Shown here: positions 43,670 through 55,971 of the stretch, piece by piece
Position numbering within the stretch: position 1 is the stretch's first letter
Layout: each line of letters begins with the position of its first letter
Origin: Ditylenchus dipsaci
Taxonomy: Eukaryota > Nematoda > Chromadorea > Rhabditida > Anguinidae
Assembly: GCA_004194705.1 (NCBI GenBank)
Contig: SADC01000963.1
Location: 1 to 64,000, forward strand
Length of the DNA: 64,000 bases
Reading direction: 5' to 3'
Notes under the pieces: model-generated
What the model was told of the DNA's origin: nothing
Database searches by the model: none
What the model saw: the letters and a program-made list of their open reading frames with translations, nothing else
Made by a program: the position numbers and the translations under genes

Positions 43670-45450
43670 TGTATTTACTAGTTTTACTGTGACCTAAGTT
43701 GCTTACGGGTGGATGGGACGATGGTCTAATGTTCGTTTGGTATCATCTCTATGGGTTTTGATACTTTTCCTCCTTTTCTTTTTCAGCCAAGGATTTTTTA
43801 GTTGTCAGCTTGGTGAATAGCCCCTTGACTAATTTCTTTTGAATTAGACTAACTAATTAGCTTAGGTCTTGATGAAAATTACTTTTGACGTCCTGAATTT
43901 ATTCGCTGTGTGGGAATTAAATTCAAACAAACAGCTGCCTGATTCCCTTGAGATAAAATCAGCTTTAGGTTATTTTGCTGTGATTAAAAGCACTCTGCTG
44001 TTTGAAGTCGTAGGAACTTGTTTAGCATTACTCATTCTCCTCTTTTATGCTTTTAAAAGTCAAAAAATCTGGTGCCCTGAAATTGTTTACAGTCCTTCCC
44101 AAAAGATGGTTCTTTTCCCTGTGGACTGATGGTGATTAGTTCACTGCTAGCTGAAATGCTTTTGTTTATATTTCTAGTGCTCAACTTGTGAAAAATTGCC
44201 AGCAGCAGCACATGAATCAAGCCTTGCACTCTCTGCACCGCCTATTTTTTGATATTTTATATTGTTGGAGTGAAGAAGAGAAAAGTCATTTGTTTATTTC
44301 TCCTTTCCGGCTGGTTGATAGTGGTTCTGTTAGCTTTTTTTTCACTATTGCTGTCATTTCATTAAAGTTTTAGGGGCAGCTTGGTTGAGGAGTGTTGATG
44401 AGTAGGTATACGATTTATCAACACACCAAAGCATAGCCACCCACCACTTAGCACTACTTTTTCTTGTTTTCGTTTATTTTTGACTGGATACAGAATCATT
44501 TATGGATATAGTTTTTATTGTTAAAATTTAAGTCTTCTTTTTGTAAACTATTACCAAATATCGTCTTTTATAGTGTTTTTTAATAGAAAGTTAATGTTTC
44601 CTTCTGAGACTGAGCAAATCGCACAGAATTATATAGCCAAACCTCAGTTATCTGCCACCTCTGCTAACACCTACCCTCGGTTTACCGTCACCTTAAATTT
44701 ATTTGAAAACGTTCAAAAACGCTTCTTTTAGCTTCTGAAACGAATGTTAATCTGTATCATCTGAAAGAGGAGATCTCCTGATTTCTTTTTATATAGGGTA
44801 TCATTTAAAATGCAATACTCAAAAATTTCCTACAAGAAGAATTTCCATTCAATTTTTCGCCTTGTATTTGATATAAAATCTGGACTTTCGTCTGACCTGT
44901 ACTCAAATTTTGGAAAGAAAAATTATAAATCTGACATTTATGACCTGTGTCTACTTTTTTATTTCACGAGTGGGCTAATAATAGAAAAAGAAAAAATTAA
45001 GGTGTCCAAAGGGTGTTGTCGAACTCGTGGTCTCCAGAAGGAGCATTTTGCGCTGTGTAATATCCTCTGACAGAATGCTTTTTCAAACACGTCTAAGAAG
45101 CGATAAGTTAACATTTTTAGGCATCTTGAAAAGCTGTGGGATTGATCCCGAACACAATCAAAACGATAATCAAAATCGTGACTGAGAGATTTTTAAAATT
45201 CTAAATCGAATCAAAAATTATCGAAAGTAGAAACTCGGAAAGAAATCCAAAAAATAAAAAAAATCTTCCGTAATTTTTGATTTTCGGCCAAAAATTTCGG
45301 ATTTTCGAACTTTTTTTTGAGAATCACAAATTTAAAGAAAAAAGTCATGTTGCATGGTGAAAAGATGTAAATGATATGGTAGACGAGAGCCCATGTTTTT
45401 TTGACAAATTTATGGCAAATAAGTCTAATTTCAGAATCTAAAATCCTTCG
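43670..45450. other. intergenic region with no recognised gene
   Basis: Open frames such as 43,869-44,129 (hydrophobic, no start context or splice partners) are not supported. A SINE-like relative lies at 44,975-45,065. I see no terminal repeats or arrays in the rest. Confidence 0.5.
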
Positions 45451-45453
45451 ATC

Positions 45454-48400
45454 ATGAAACTGCTATTCAGTTTTTTCTTGCTGTTGGTTGCCTGTCTCAT
45501 GCACTGCTGTTTGGCCAAGGAGCAAGTGGTGACTGTGAAAGGTCAGGTGATCTGTGACAAACGCTCCATGCGCATGGTTCGGGTGGAACTGCGAGAGCAC
45601 GACACTTGTTAGTCATTTAAAAAAAAATATTAAGAAAAACCCAAGAAAAAATATTTTTGTGTTCAGTCGATCCAGACGACTCGTTGGGCGAGACACACAC
45701 CGACAAGGACGGCTACTTCACACTTATGGGCAAGGAGGATGAGGTGGGCGACATCAGGGTGAGTGTTGAGCAGTTTTTATGACGTGGCTTTTCCCTGGCC
45801 CTCTTCTCTAGGAAGGCCCTTCCTGACTTTAAGAACCTGTACCTATTTCACATCATTGTTTATTTCGTTTCCTTAAAGGGGCATGCCCGTGCCCGACACG
45901 GAGAAAAGGCGGGGACCAGCACTTTTTTTTTCTCGATCAAGTTTTACATGCATACGCATTCAGATTTTTTAAGTTTTCTGCCTAGTTTTTAAAAGTAGTA
46001 TAGGGTCATTAATATTAGATTAGACGCAAAACGAGTGAAAAATAGAACAATTCAAAAAAAAATTGCTGGTCCCCGCCTTAACTTTTTGAAACGCACGGGC
46101 ATGCCCCTTTAATTCATATGAACTCTGCCAATTCTGCGTTTTCGATTTTAGATTTTCACCCAAAAAAAAATAAAGACCCCCTGGGCATTTTTAGAGGAAA
46201 CACGGTATACGGTACTCGGGTAACGAAGATATTTTTCAAACAACTACTTGTAAATTTGGAACATAGCAGATCCTACCACATTTTGCACATCAGTTCTCAC
46301 GAAAAAACCCTAAATAAAAAAGAACGTAGATAAACATATTCCTTTTTTATAGTACTTGTCGCGAGACAAATTCTTCTTTTTGCAAAAATTTCGTGCATAA
46401 CGGAATTTTGCAGCTAATTCTCGTAATTTTGCAGCTAATGTTTCATAAAATGACTTGGATTGCGCAGAACTCCACCCTGGAGTGGCCAGAAGCCCATGAA
46501 AGTTGGTTTTTTGGGGGTTCACTAAGGGGGCTTTTGGCCACTCCAGGGTGGGTTTCTGAGCAATCCAAGTCATTTTATGAAACATTTGCTGCAAACGTAC
46601 GAGAATTAACTGCAAAATTCCGTTTTACCCAAAATTTTCGCACGACAATTTCCTTTATTTGCAGTATTTGTCCCACGAAATTTTTTTTGAGGAATTTTTC
46701 GTGCGACATTTTCTGTGAATAAAGGAAAATGTCGCACGACAAATTCCATTCAGACAAGCACTGCGAAAAAGTAAAATGTCTGGTTGCTAAAAAAGAAACC
46801 TTTAAAAAATACATAACGATTCTTGTTCTATTAAATTTTCGACCCTACCGGAGTACACCCCCCCCCCCCAAATGGATTTTTTTTAAAAGTGTTTCCAAAC
46901 ACCCTATATCGACTCAGAATCGCCTCAGAAGTTCAAAAAGGCATTATTTTTAAGTTCTGGTTAATAAAAAATCGAGTTTTGGGCATTTTTAAATCTCGAC
47001 CATATGACTGTTTTACCCTGTTTTTCAACATGGGGCTGGGCAAAAAGTACCTCTATATGCATTTTTTGATCAAGAGTACTTCTCGGAATCATGTCTAAGG
47101 TAAGTGAGTGCGCGCAAAACTCGATTTTTTATTGACGAAAACTCAAAAATAATGCCTTTTTCGAGTTCCTGAGGCGATTTTGAGTCGATATAGGGTGTTT
47201 GGAAACACTTTAAAAAAAAATTCCATTCGGAGGGGGGGTATACTCCGGTAGCGCCAAATTTTCTTATCTTTTTTTTTAAATTCTAGTTTCTAACAAGGTA
47301 TTATTTGCTGCAAAATCTCTGAATAATGAAAAAAAGGTGAAAGTATAAACCAAGTCAAAAAAAATAATTTGGTTTATCTTTTAAATTTTTGTTGTTCATT
47401 TTTAGCAGACCTTGTAGAAAATATTACCACGTTGGAAACTAGAATCGCAGGGCTACGCGATGGTATTATCGCTTTTTGAAAAATATCAGAAAATTCAAGA
47501 TAAGCAGGCAGAACGAACGAAAAAAAAATTGCGGGAAAAAAAGTAATTTGCGGGCAGAAAAAAGTACCATAAAAACCACACTAAATGATATATTTTTCAG
47601 CCCTACATCCGTATCCAGCACACTTGTGATGTGAAGGATCGAGCCGTAAGTTAATTTTGTGAACAACATTCGAGTCTCAATAGTGCGGGACCCTTGGGAG
47701 ATCGTAAAAAATGCCGTAAAAATTTGGGTGGAAATTGGCTTCAACAAAGATTGCCGTGGAATCGAACGTTCGGTTCTCGGTTTGGGTTCAAAATTTTGGT
47801 TCAAAGTCAAATATTCGATTTGACAACCTTAGTCGCCTTATCTAGGTTTGACTGCAAAATCTGCAATAGATAACTGCGATAGATAACTATATGGTGACAC
47901 AACATTGCGGCACCATTTTTGAAAAATTCGCCTACGTGGCTGCTTGCCTCATCGGTTTTCCCAAAAAAATTGATGAGAGTTGTTAAGCTACCTGGGAGCT
48001 AGCTGGGAAAAATATCAAAAACTCTATTGGGTTGTGTCATAAATACGTTCGCTTTTTAAAATAGCATTGTATTTTTTCTCTAAAGTTTTTTTGGACAACT
48101 TTTTCAAAAGTTAACATGTCATTTTGTAGCCAAAATTTAAGCTACAAAATGATATGTCAACTTTTGAAAAATTGTCAAAAAATTTATAAAAAAATACAAT
48201 GCCAAAAAAATTTCGTTTGAAAATACCGAACGTATTCATGAAGCGACCTAGTATTAGAATTACAACCACTTTTTACTAAAGAAGCAATAAAAAATATAAT
48301 GTAAATTTGAAAAAATTTGAAAAATAGTACATTAATTTTGTGTCCTACTTCATGGGTGGTATTTAATTTTGCTACCTAATTACTGAAAAATGCCCCTTAA

Positions 48401-48979
48401 TCAAAAATAGAATTTTTCTTCTAATTTTTGCGTTTACTTTCTAAATAGTGTGTATCGTGTAAATCGTGTAGCCCAGGATCCCAGATTTCTAACGAGCTAT
48501 CAAACTCTATTGAATAGTTACAGAAATGTAGATATTTGGTGGTTTGAATGAAGTAACTTTTGTCTTTCTCTATTTTTTCCAAACCCCTAAATTTCTACAT
48601 ACTTCAAATGATGCAGTGGAGTTCGATAGCTCGATTAAAAGCTGAGATCTTAAGCTACACGATAGTTAAAACTTTTTTTTTGAAGAGTAAACGAAAAAAT
48701 TGAGAAGAAAATTAATTTCAAATTAACGGGCTTTTTTCAGCGAATTAGGGGGTATTTTTCAGAAATTAGGAGGCAAAATTAAATATTACCCCTCTGCATT
48801 ATTAACAAACACTTATGAAATGTAAAATTGGACTGTCTTCCACGAGTGAATTACAGACCTGCACCCGGCAGTCCGACTTTGAAATCCCACATGACAAAGT
48901 GGGAGAGGGCAAGACCTACGACATGAACTTTGTGAACCTCAATCTGCGTGGGAACAAGGATGTTGAGACGTGCACTTAA
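45454..48979 (+). CDS. transthyretin-like (TTR-52/TTL family) secreted protein, 4 exons
   Basis: Exons 45454-45607, 45667-45758, 47601-47645 and 48857-48979 join in phase to 137 residues, the usual family length. Residues 1-21 are a signal peptide (LLFSFFLLLVACLM). The mature protein has VTVKGQVICDKRSM, then GETHTDKDGYFTLMGKEDEV, YIRIQHTCDVK and DFEIPHDKVGEGKTYDM. The conserved Cys residues (C of VIC, C of HTC, TC of exon 4 and the C-terminal ETC) support disulphides. The family (Pfam transthyretin-like) is large in nematodes; members are extracellular, and TTR-52 bridges apoptotic cells to phagocyte receptors, but the exact role here is unknown. No lesion was found. Introns 2 and 3 carry transposon insertions. 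Confidence 0.93.
45873..46112. mobile_element. piggyBac-like MITE, family B, in intron 2 of the transthyretin-like gene
   Basis: Bounded by TTAA, with AAGGGGCATGCCCGTGCCCG at the left and CGCACGGGCATGCCCCTT at the right. The best preserved copy of the family (240 bp). Confidence 0.88.
46380..46640. mobile_element. palindromic repeat with GGCCAGAAGCCC core
   Basis: AAAATGACTTGGATTGC and GCAATCCAAGTCATTTT face each other around GAGTGGCCAGAAGCCCATGA. The core also occurs inside the 11,889-12,532 element. Confidence 0.65.
46835..47270. mobile_element. palindromic repeat with poly-C/poly-G near the ends
   Basis: CTACCGGAGTACACCCCC and GGGGGGTATACTCCGGTAG ends, with CACCCTATATCGACTCAGAA and its inverted match inside. 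It lies in intron 2 of the transthyretin-like gene. Confidence 0.75.
48031..48250. mobile_element. palindromic MITE in intron 3 of the transthyretin-like gene
   Basis: GTCATAAATACGTTCG and CGAACGTATTCATGA ends enclose arms with CATTTTGTAGC facing GCTACAAAATG. The adjacent GCTGCTTGCCTCATCG block (47,940) recurs at 52,450 and 59,375. Confidence 0.65.
48354..48791. mobile_element. foldback MITE, GGGTRRTATTTAATT family, copy 2
   Basis: GGGTGGTATTTAATTTTGC and complement ends, with AATTAGGGGGTATTTTTC words. It sits directly before the last exon of the transthyretin-like gene. Confidence 0.8.
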
Positions 48980-49162
48980 ATGCTCCTCCGTGTAACTCTT
49001 GCAAATATATATCCCAAAAGAGTATCCTCTTCTATTTCAAAAATGCTAATTCCACGCAAACATAAAAAAGTACAATAACCATTTTATTCAAGAATTGTTG
49101 CTTTACACACACATTAGCAATTGACTAGTTCCATTTATGCAATAATAATAATAATCAATAAA

Positions 49163-49366
49163 TTAATTGTGCTTGTGGTGGTGACGGAAATGGTGGTTCA
49201 GCTGGGTATGTTTGCTACGATGTTTGTGGCTGCGAGTCTTGTAGATAGGCTTCTCCAAAAAGCTGATCACAGGAGTCTCTGTTTTAAAAGTGTTCTGCCC
49301 AACCAGTTCTATCAGTACAGCCATATTTTTCTTGCGGAAAATGGCTCCAGGTGCAAAGAGAGTCAT
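49163..49366 (-). CDS. terminal exon of an unrecognised gene, paralogue 1
   Basis: After a CAG acceptor the minus-strand frame contains APGAIFRKKN, then IELVGQN and FLEKPIY, and ends in a His/Lys-rich tail (HHFRHHHKHN). A second copy is at 51,432-51,691, which supports it being real. Upstream exons were not found and the family is not recognised. It converges with the transthyretin-like gene. Confidence 0.45.
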   Translation of the reverse strand: MTLFAPGAIFRKKNMAVLIELVGQNTFKTETPVISFLEKPIYKTRSHKHRSKHTQLNHHFRHHHKHN

Positions 49367-49904
49367 CTGAATGTTAGAAATTAAGGTTAAATTAATTTGC
49401 CATTCTCCTCCAATCAATTAGATTTAAATTTTGATGAAAATTGTTTTATATATTGTGATGAATTTTTACAAATCTTTTTGTGTTTTAAGTTATTTAACTT
49501 CTTATCTCGTTCTCTTTTATTTCTATTGGCTTTAAACTTTTCAGAGATCAATCACCTCTTAAAAGTTTGACCTTTAAATAGGTCCAGCACTTTCTTAATT
49601 TGTTTTTAAATAATTTTACCAATTATTTTTGTACATTGTGGTCCCAAATATCAGGGAGGGACGTAATTCACATCACGGAAATATATTTATTGGAGCTTCC
49701 CTCCCTCAGTCGGGATTGATTTTTCGGGATTGACGCCCGTTTCGGTTGCGCAGGGGGATTGGTAAGTTAGAGATGCGCGCTTGATCAAAAATGCATGAGG
49801 GGCTCTTTTCGCCAAGTCCTATGTTGAACCGGAACCGGAAACCAAAAAAGGGCCGGCAGTCCAGTGAGGGTAAAAAAATTTTTACAAATTTTTTTCAATT
49901 TTTA

Positions 49905-50020
49905 CCCGCCAATTTTTCGCGGACAATTTTTCGCCGACCAATTTTTCGCCGACCAATTTTTCGCCGGACAATTTTTCGCCGACCAATTTTTCGCCGACCA
50001 ATTTTTCGCAGCCATAATTT
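49905..50020. repeat. GACCAATTTTTCGCC array
   Basis: Seven head-to-tail copies of a 16-17 bp unit. Overlapping open frames merely translate the repeat. Just before it, GGGCCGGCAGTCCAGTGA is shared with 52,070. Confidence 0.85.
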
Positions 50021-50456
50021 CATTCCTGCTTTCTCATCAGGGTTTTGTCTATATATGACTTTTCCCTTCCGTTTCTCTTGTTATTTTCACCGCCGTATTC
50101 TAGTGCATTTTATTATATTGTTCCAGATAAAGTCTATTCTTGCGAAGCCGTACGCTATTAACTCAAAGCATGGAAACAGGAAGTTTGTCAATGTACTATA
50201 GGAGAATGTACTATAGAAGTCGCGATCTAAAAGAAGATAACGAGGGAAAAGTTTCCACACTCAAAAAAGCTTCCACTTTAAAAGAATCTCAATACCTGTG
50301 TTTCTATAATTTAATCTCAGTTCTGCTGGTAATCCATGCACCAACTTAACCAAGTGGTCGTCCACTTGGATCGATTTTTTTTTACGTTTTCGGTTTCCAA
50401 AATTTGTTTTTTTGCACTAATTTCGACAAGACAAAACAGGCTAAAAATAAGGCAAA

Positions 50457-50525
50457 AAGCAGATGGGTAATCGAGTGAATAAACTGATCACTATGGAAGG
50501 CCAAATAATTTTCGATGTCTTGCAA
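50457..50525 (+). pseudogene. isolated copy of polymerase delta exon 11 (3' half)
   Basis: The frame reads [16 protein letters not shown] and then the end of the exon, followed by a GTAAGT-like donor. It matches 40,592-40,660 with few changes. No other polymerase exon is next to it. Confidence 0.85.
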
Positions 50526-51003
50526 GTAAGTGTCCAAAGCTAAATTTTTTATTGATCAGAACTTGAAAATAAGGCTAAGGTGGGTTATTCGGTGTCCTCC
50601 CAAAACACCCTAAAATGATGTTTTAGCACTTTTAACGTGTAAAAAACAACTTCTTACGGCGCGGCTGACCATTTTTTGAAAAGTTTTTTTTGACCAAAAT
50701 CGACTTTTTGCCTTCGGGACCAAGATGAACCGTCCTGGAAGGGTACCTAACCACCCCAAAAAGATGGAATTTGACATAGTTTCGTTAACTGAGGACTACC
50801 GCATGAATAAACTCTTGTATGCATGCTTTTTCATGCATCCAGAGTCACTTTCGAGTGACTTGTGTCTAAGGTATGTGGGTGTGCCCCTGAACGGGGCGCA
50901 GGGGGCTTGATGACTTAGACTTACCTTAGACATGATTCCAAGCAAGATTCTTGATCATAAAATGCATATAGAGACTCTTTTTGCACAAAAGTATAAATTG
51001 TCC

Positions 51004-51210
51004 TTAAAGGGCGTGGTCACCTGATCGAAATCGGTGCCTGCCAATTCATTTTTTTTTCTGAATCATTGAACTCCTGTACGGATTTTTTCAACTTGGTTTC
51101 TAACAAAATAGGGCGTAGAACTTAATTCTAGGATTAGTTTTATTAGAAGCCAAGTAAAAAAAGGAATTTTTTTGAATTGTCGGCGACAAGTTTCAAACAT
51201 GCTCCTTTAA
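51004..51210. mobile_element. piggyBac-like MITE, family A
   Basis: TTAA at both ends; AAGGGCGTGGTCACCTG at the left and CATGCTCC at the right, with CTTGGTTTCTAACAAAA inside. Confidence 0.75.
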
Positions 51211-51431
51211 AAGTGAACAAGCACTGAATAAAACTGCCTCAAAATTTGGATGCCCTACCGGAAATTCCTGCGTATACTTCTGCAAATATCGCAAGAATTA
51301 CAATCCTGCCGACCGTTTTTGAGAAAGTTAGGGTTTTCCCTCGAAAGAAGCAAGCCCTTGATTCAATTATATTCATTTGTTAGCTAAATTATAGACAATA
51401 TAGGAGAAAAGATTCTGATCAGAAGGGACTA

Positions 51432-51691
51432 TTACAGCAATAGTCTCCAAGCGAAGAATAGTAAGTATCCAGTCAATTCGATAATTATTGGTATCTGGAC
51501 AAAAAGTGAACTAGAAGAACTGGCCATTTGCTTCTTGCTAGGTATTTGCTTCTTCTCATAACTCGGCTCTTTTAGGAAGTTGATGCTAGGTGGCTGTTGT
51601 TGAGTGGGCGAGCTAGTTTGGCCAACTAATTCCACCACAACTATAGTGTTTTGGTGTTTCTGGAAAATTGCTCCAGGGGCGTAAAAGTCAT
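51432..51691 (-). CDS. terminal exon of an unrecognised gene, paralogue 2
   Basis: The frame after the CAG acceptor has DFYAPGAIFQKHQN, VVVELVGQT and INFLKEPSY, aligning with paralogue 1. It differs from it by one base near the acceptor and has a Ser-rich, then hydrophobic tail instead of the His-rich one. Confidence 0.45.
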
Positions 51692-51729
51692 CTGAACAGA
51701 GACAAATTGTTAGGGCAGTTGGTAGCAGT

Positions 51730-52110
51730 TGTTAGAGTGCTCGGAATCGATATTTGGACCGAGAGCGTAACTGAAACCGGAACCGGAATTTTACTTTTGC
51801 CGAACCCGAAAACCGGAGCCACAAAAACCTTTTTTGAACTGTAGCTGTAGCTGCTGTACATGATTTTTTTGTTTTTTTTCATATTCACACAAAAAAATTC
51901 GCTCAAAGGTTTAAAATACGTGCTTAAATTCAGCCAAGCAAGAGCAAAATTATGATAGAGTTGGGCTCGGCATTCATATTTGGACCAGAACCAGAATTGG
52001 AATTTTAGTTATGTAAAAATCGGAACTGGAATTACACATTTTTTCGCGACCGGAATCCAAAAAAGGGCCGGCAGTCCAGTGATGCGGAATCGGAATTCCG
52101 GGCCAACTCT
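51730..52110. repeat. two related AACCGGAACCGGAATTTT repeats
   Basis: TAGAGTGCTCGG...ATATTTGGACC at 51,734 and TAGAGTTGGGCTCGG...ATATTTGGACC at 51,955 begin similar stretches rich in CCGGAA. The second ends GGCCAACTCTA, giving an 11-bp inverted repeat, as in hAT MITEs, but no target duplication was found. Confidence 0.5.
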
Positions 52111-52149
52111 AGCAGTTATGTGGAGAGAAGGGTCAATCAATGAAAATTA

Positions 52150-53080
52150 ATCCTATTGCTTAAAACCAAAGTATTGCTGATCAGCTATTTGTAACAGTCT
52201 TTTAGTTGAATGAAGCACTTGAGGTTGAGCAAATAGGAATGCAGAACAGTGTTTTAAGGACACATCATAAAAATCAATTTCACTCTATTTGAATTAAACC
52301 TTTTGGGGTGCTTGACCAAAAACGAATTAGTGGAAATAGTAGAGTTAGCGATGGGAGTTAAGAAAGCGCAAAAATGCAGAATGTTATTGCTGCTCCAATA
52401 TATAGGGCTAGTCATAAAAACAGAGACATGTTCGAAAAAAATTGCGTAGTTAGCTGCTTGCCTCATCGATTCCCTCACGAAAAGCGATGACACTAATCAA
52501 GCTACCTGAAAGCTCTTCGGTTAAAAACACAAAAGGTTTAAATAGAAAATAACAATCACTTTTCACTAAAAACAGCAACAACAAAAAAGAGTGATTAAAT
52601 CCGACCACCAAATTTGTGTCAAAATTTAAACTGACAGTTTTTAGAAAATGTCCATGTTTTGTTTAACTAACCCTGTATAGACCATAGAAGTTTTGGGGCG
52701 TTGGCTTATTGAAAAATACGGTATTCTTGATTATTTTTGCGAAAATAGGAAAGCAGGCTAAAGTTACGGCAAAAACACAAGAACGAAAAGGGCGCAAATT
52801 CAAACAGTGCCCAAAAAGAAATGAATTGAACCACAACTTTTCTTAAAACTAATGACTGTAGGGATTTGCTACCTGTGGTCCCATGCTTGTCCAATATCTG
52901 CCCAAGTTAAAGTTGTTGACAATGACAAATCCCTTGTTCCACTTGTGTGCGTCAAAAAGGTATGGTAGTCATCCCAAGCTACATCACTCTTAAAAGTGCC
53001 CACATACACTGCTGGACCACCATCCTCAACTGCAGCAGTCTTCTAAACAAACTCATACACTTATTAAAACCTTTTATAGT
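52150..53080. other. intergenic region with no recognised gene
   Basis: It holds one copy of the GCTGCTTGCCTCATCG repeat (52,450-52,510). Several open frames lack splice partners or motifs. Confidence 0.4.
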
Positions 53081-53159
53081 CATTAAACATACAAGAGACC
53101 ACATCTTTTTGGCTTTGGAATAGAGTTTGTTAGGGTGACACCACACTGCATCCAATTAG

Positions 53160-53247
53160 TGATCACCGGTGCCGGTGCTTTTCCGTTAAAATTTGGCATC
53201 GGTGCGGGCACCGGCACCGATGCCCGCACCGGTGCTTTTACATCACT
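53160..53247. mobile_element. solo end of the CACCGG hAT family
   Basis: GGTGCCGGTGCTTTTCCGTT and GCTTTTACATCACTG match the right end of the element at 15,562-16,919. The other end is degenerate. Confidence 0.65.
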
Positions 53248-53315
53248 GGTTACAATAACACCAATAAATACAACACAAACAAACAATTTTATTTCTTTCA
53301 AAAAGCAATGGCCAT

Positions 53316-55923
53316 TTACGAATTTTTCAGCTGGTGCTCCAAATAATAGTTTGTCTGAATGTCGATTCCGTTATTCAGCACATACAGCGCATCTTCAGCC
53401 TTTGCGTAGGTTCTGTCATTCTTACCACCAATGATCACACCTGATTCTTGGTCTAAAGCTGAGAAATAAGTGAAATTTGAGAAAAAAAAACTGAACCTTG
53501 CGTCACAGCTGCGAAACACCTTCGACTTGCTGACCACGATCGATCAAGAAATTAACTAAGGACGCCAGTGACACGAGCCATTTCCATATCGTTGATAACC
53601 AGCATAAGCTGAAAGCAAGATAGACACGTTATTAAAAACAGCGTTGGTCAACCCGTACCTTATCAAGCAAGCGCAGTTGAGGTAAGCATCTTTCATGCAA
53701 TGTACCGCAAGTCAATGCCTGTCTTTAGCTGAGCCTTTCTGAATTAAAAAAAATTATGCCTGGACAGCTGCAAAGTATAGAATAAACATACATGAAGATC
53801 TGCAATGAAATTGTGCTCAGCGTCCCCCTTTTGCTCACCGACGTGTTAGGAGAGTGAACAACCAGGTCAAAAATCATGGAATCGGTCTGAAAACGCAATC
53901 AGACCCATTAATCAAAAAAAATTTGAGGTGACTTTGAGACCGAATGAACCTTGACCAATTACAAAAAAACCGATTACGGTTCGGCAGAATAAATGCAGCC
54001 AATTCAGCGATTTTTTCCGAAATTTTTAAAATTATTTCGTTAGTTAACTCAGTAACAGCATATTTTTGACAAATTAAATATTCGTCAAAAATGAGTCTTA
54101 TTCAGTACTAAAAAGCCCTTCTAGCATATCGAGTGAGCGAAAGTCCGACCAACCTCAAACTGGCACAGAGATTGCTTCTTACTTGGGCTCAAATGATCAT
54201 CCTTCTCAGCAGGCATCTCTACCCAACCGCAACCAACGATGTCATAGTCAGCCATAAGACGGACCTCAAAGTCTAGATTAGACTCAAAGGGCTTCACATC
54301 AGAAACATCTCCGACTAATGTGTTTTTGGCGATCGATGGCAGAGCTTTACAACCTGCAACCGGTGAAAATGACACAAAAAATTGATGCATAGTAAAAACT
54401 CACAGCTGGAAACTACACGAGGTGAGACGAGATAGATCTTCAGAAAAAGAGTGCTTTCAGCCAATGAATAACCATAGAGACTAGATCCTTTGACCATCTC
54501 AATGTCTGTAACCAACTTCTGTGTGTATGATGGAACCCCAAGGATGGATGCATGCGAGCTGGCCTGTAAACATCACAATTTAAAAGAAGTTAAATCAAAA
54601 AAAATAAAATTCTGAGCTCTATGTGTGTTTGATGGTACGCCCAAAAAAAGTTTGCCTTGGTCCTTCCTGCTGTTTTTTTTTGCAAAATTTAATTTAACTT
54701 TTCTTCGAAAGGTCTTGTCGGGTAAAAACTGGCAAAATTCTCGAATAATTCACCTGCATTAGCTTGTCGAGCACCTTTGAAGTCGCTGTTAGAAGATTGA
54801 ACGCTTGCATTGGAAACCTGGGAATCAAAATCTGAAGAAAAAAAATTCATTCTTTTTCTTGTTGCTAACTTGAAGAACTTCTACCAAGTTGAGCTAGCTT
54901 GCTTTCAAATTTCCCCTTGATTTCCGGTTCATCTGCATTTCTGCAATAATCAAATTATATAAGAAAATATTGCGTTATTTCTAGGGCGTACCCTCGAATA
55001 CATATAGAGCCAAATTTTGATTATATAATTTGAGAGAATTAGACAGGGAGACACAACAAATTAATGAGTTAATTTATAGCAAAAACTTAAAGGGCTCACT
55101 GCCAAAATCAAAAGCAGCCTTTTAAAAACTGCAATACACTCAGATAATTTTGATCCAAAATTCCAACTCCAATAAATTCTCGAAAAAATGATGAGGTTAT
55201 TGAAAACAACTGCCTAAAAATCGCTACATAGGATATAAAAACACGAAAATTTTGAAAATCATGCCTTGATCTGTTCATTCAGCGTGGATATTGTCTTCTC
55301 AATGTATTCCTCGCAAAAACCAATCGGAGCACTTGCATACAAGTAGTGACGATAGCAACGAACATTAGCACAGATAGAATTTGCTGCTTGAGTGACACCA
55401 AAAAAACGAACAACCACCTCGCATTTGTCTAAAAAGATAAGGTTACAGGAAAGCTCTTTTTTGGCTAAGTGGAAAATCAGTACCCATAATATAGTCCAAG
55501 TCCATAAGCTGGAAAGGAATAGCCGACGAACAGGTGTTTTTGAGGTTTAGCTCTGGCTCCGATCTTGGCCACTTTTCTTCTAAAGGTATTATCGAGTAAA
55601 AACAGGCCAAAATTCTCGAATTATATACCTGCACCAGCTTGCCGAGCACCTTTGAAGTCGCTGTTGGAAGATTGAACGCTTGAAATGGAACCCTGGGAAT
55701 CAAAATCTAAACAAAATTAAATCAATTCTTTTGCTACTAACTGGAAAACCTTTCACCAAGTTGAGCTGGCTTGCTTTCGAATTTCCTCTTGATTTCCGGT
55801 TCATATGCATTTCTGCAATAATCAAATCATATAAGAAAATATTGCGTAAGAAACTTATTACTTTCGCTTCTTTGCAACTGCTGGTGGTTGATTAGAGCTT
55901 CGCTTCGCAGGTAATGGAGCCAT
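53316..55923 (-). pseudogene. polymerase delta pseudogene, rearranged and internally deleted
   Basis: From ATG at 55,923 the minus strand repeats polymerase exons 1-5 (to about 55,260), then exons 6-7 (54,563-54,150). Part of exon 8 (53,889) is fused at about 53,840 to exon 12, followed by exons 13-14. The first bases of exon 15 are joined at about 53,440 to exon 21, which ends at a stop near 53,316. The exonuclease region and the whole catalytic core (motifs A, B, C) are missing. A second copy of exons 2-3 is inserted at 54,752-54,960. Unlike the plus-strand gene it keeps T5 in exon 5 and a GT donor in intron 4. Confidence 0.93.
54752..54960 (-). pseudogene. extra copy of polymerase delta exons 2-3
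   Basis: It contains AGTCGCTGTTAGAAGATTGA and ATTTCCCCTTGATTTCCGG in the same order and spacing as 55,634-55,812. It lies inside what corresponds to the exon 5-6 intron of the pseudogene. Confidence 0.85.
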
Positions 55924-55971
55924 TTTCTTGATCTAAAAAGCATGAAAATAAACCTTCAAATGGAGACATCA

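Noticed and set aside
43869..44373. Two plus-strand hydrophobic frames after polymerase delta
   Set aside because: No family motifs, no consistent splice sites joining them, and position after the poly(A) signal; not supported as a gene.
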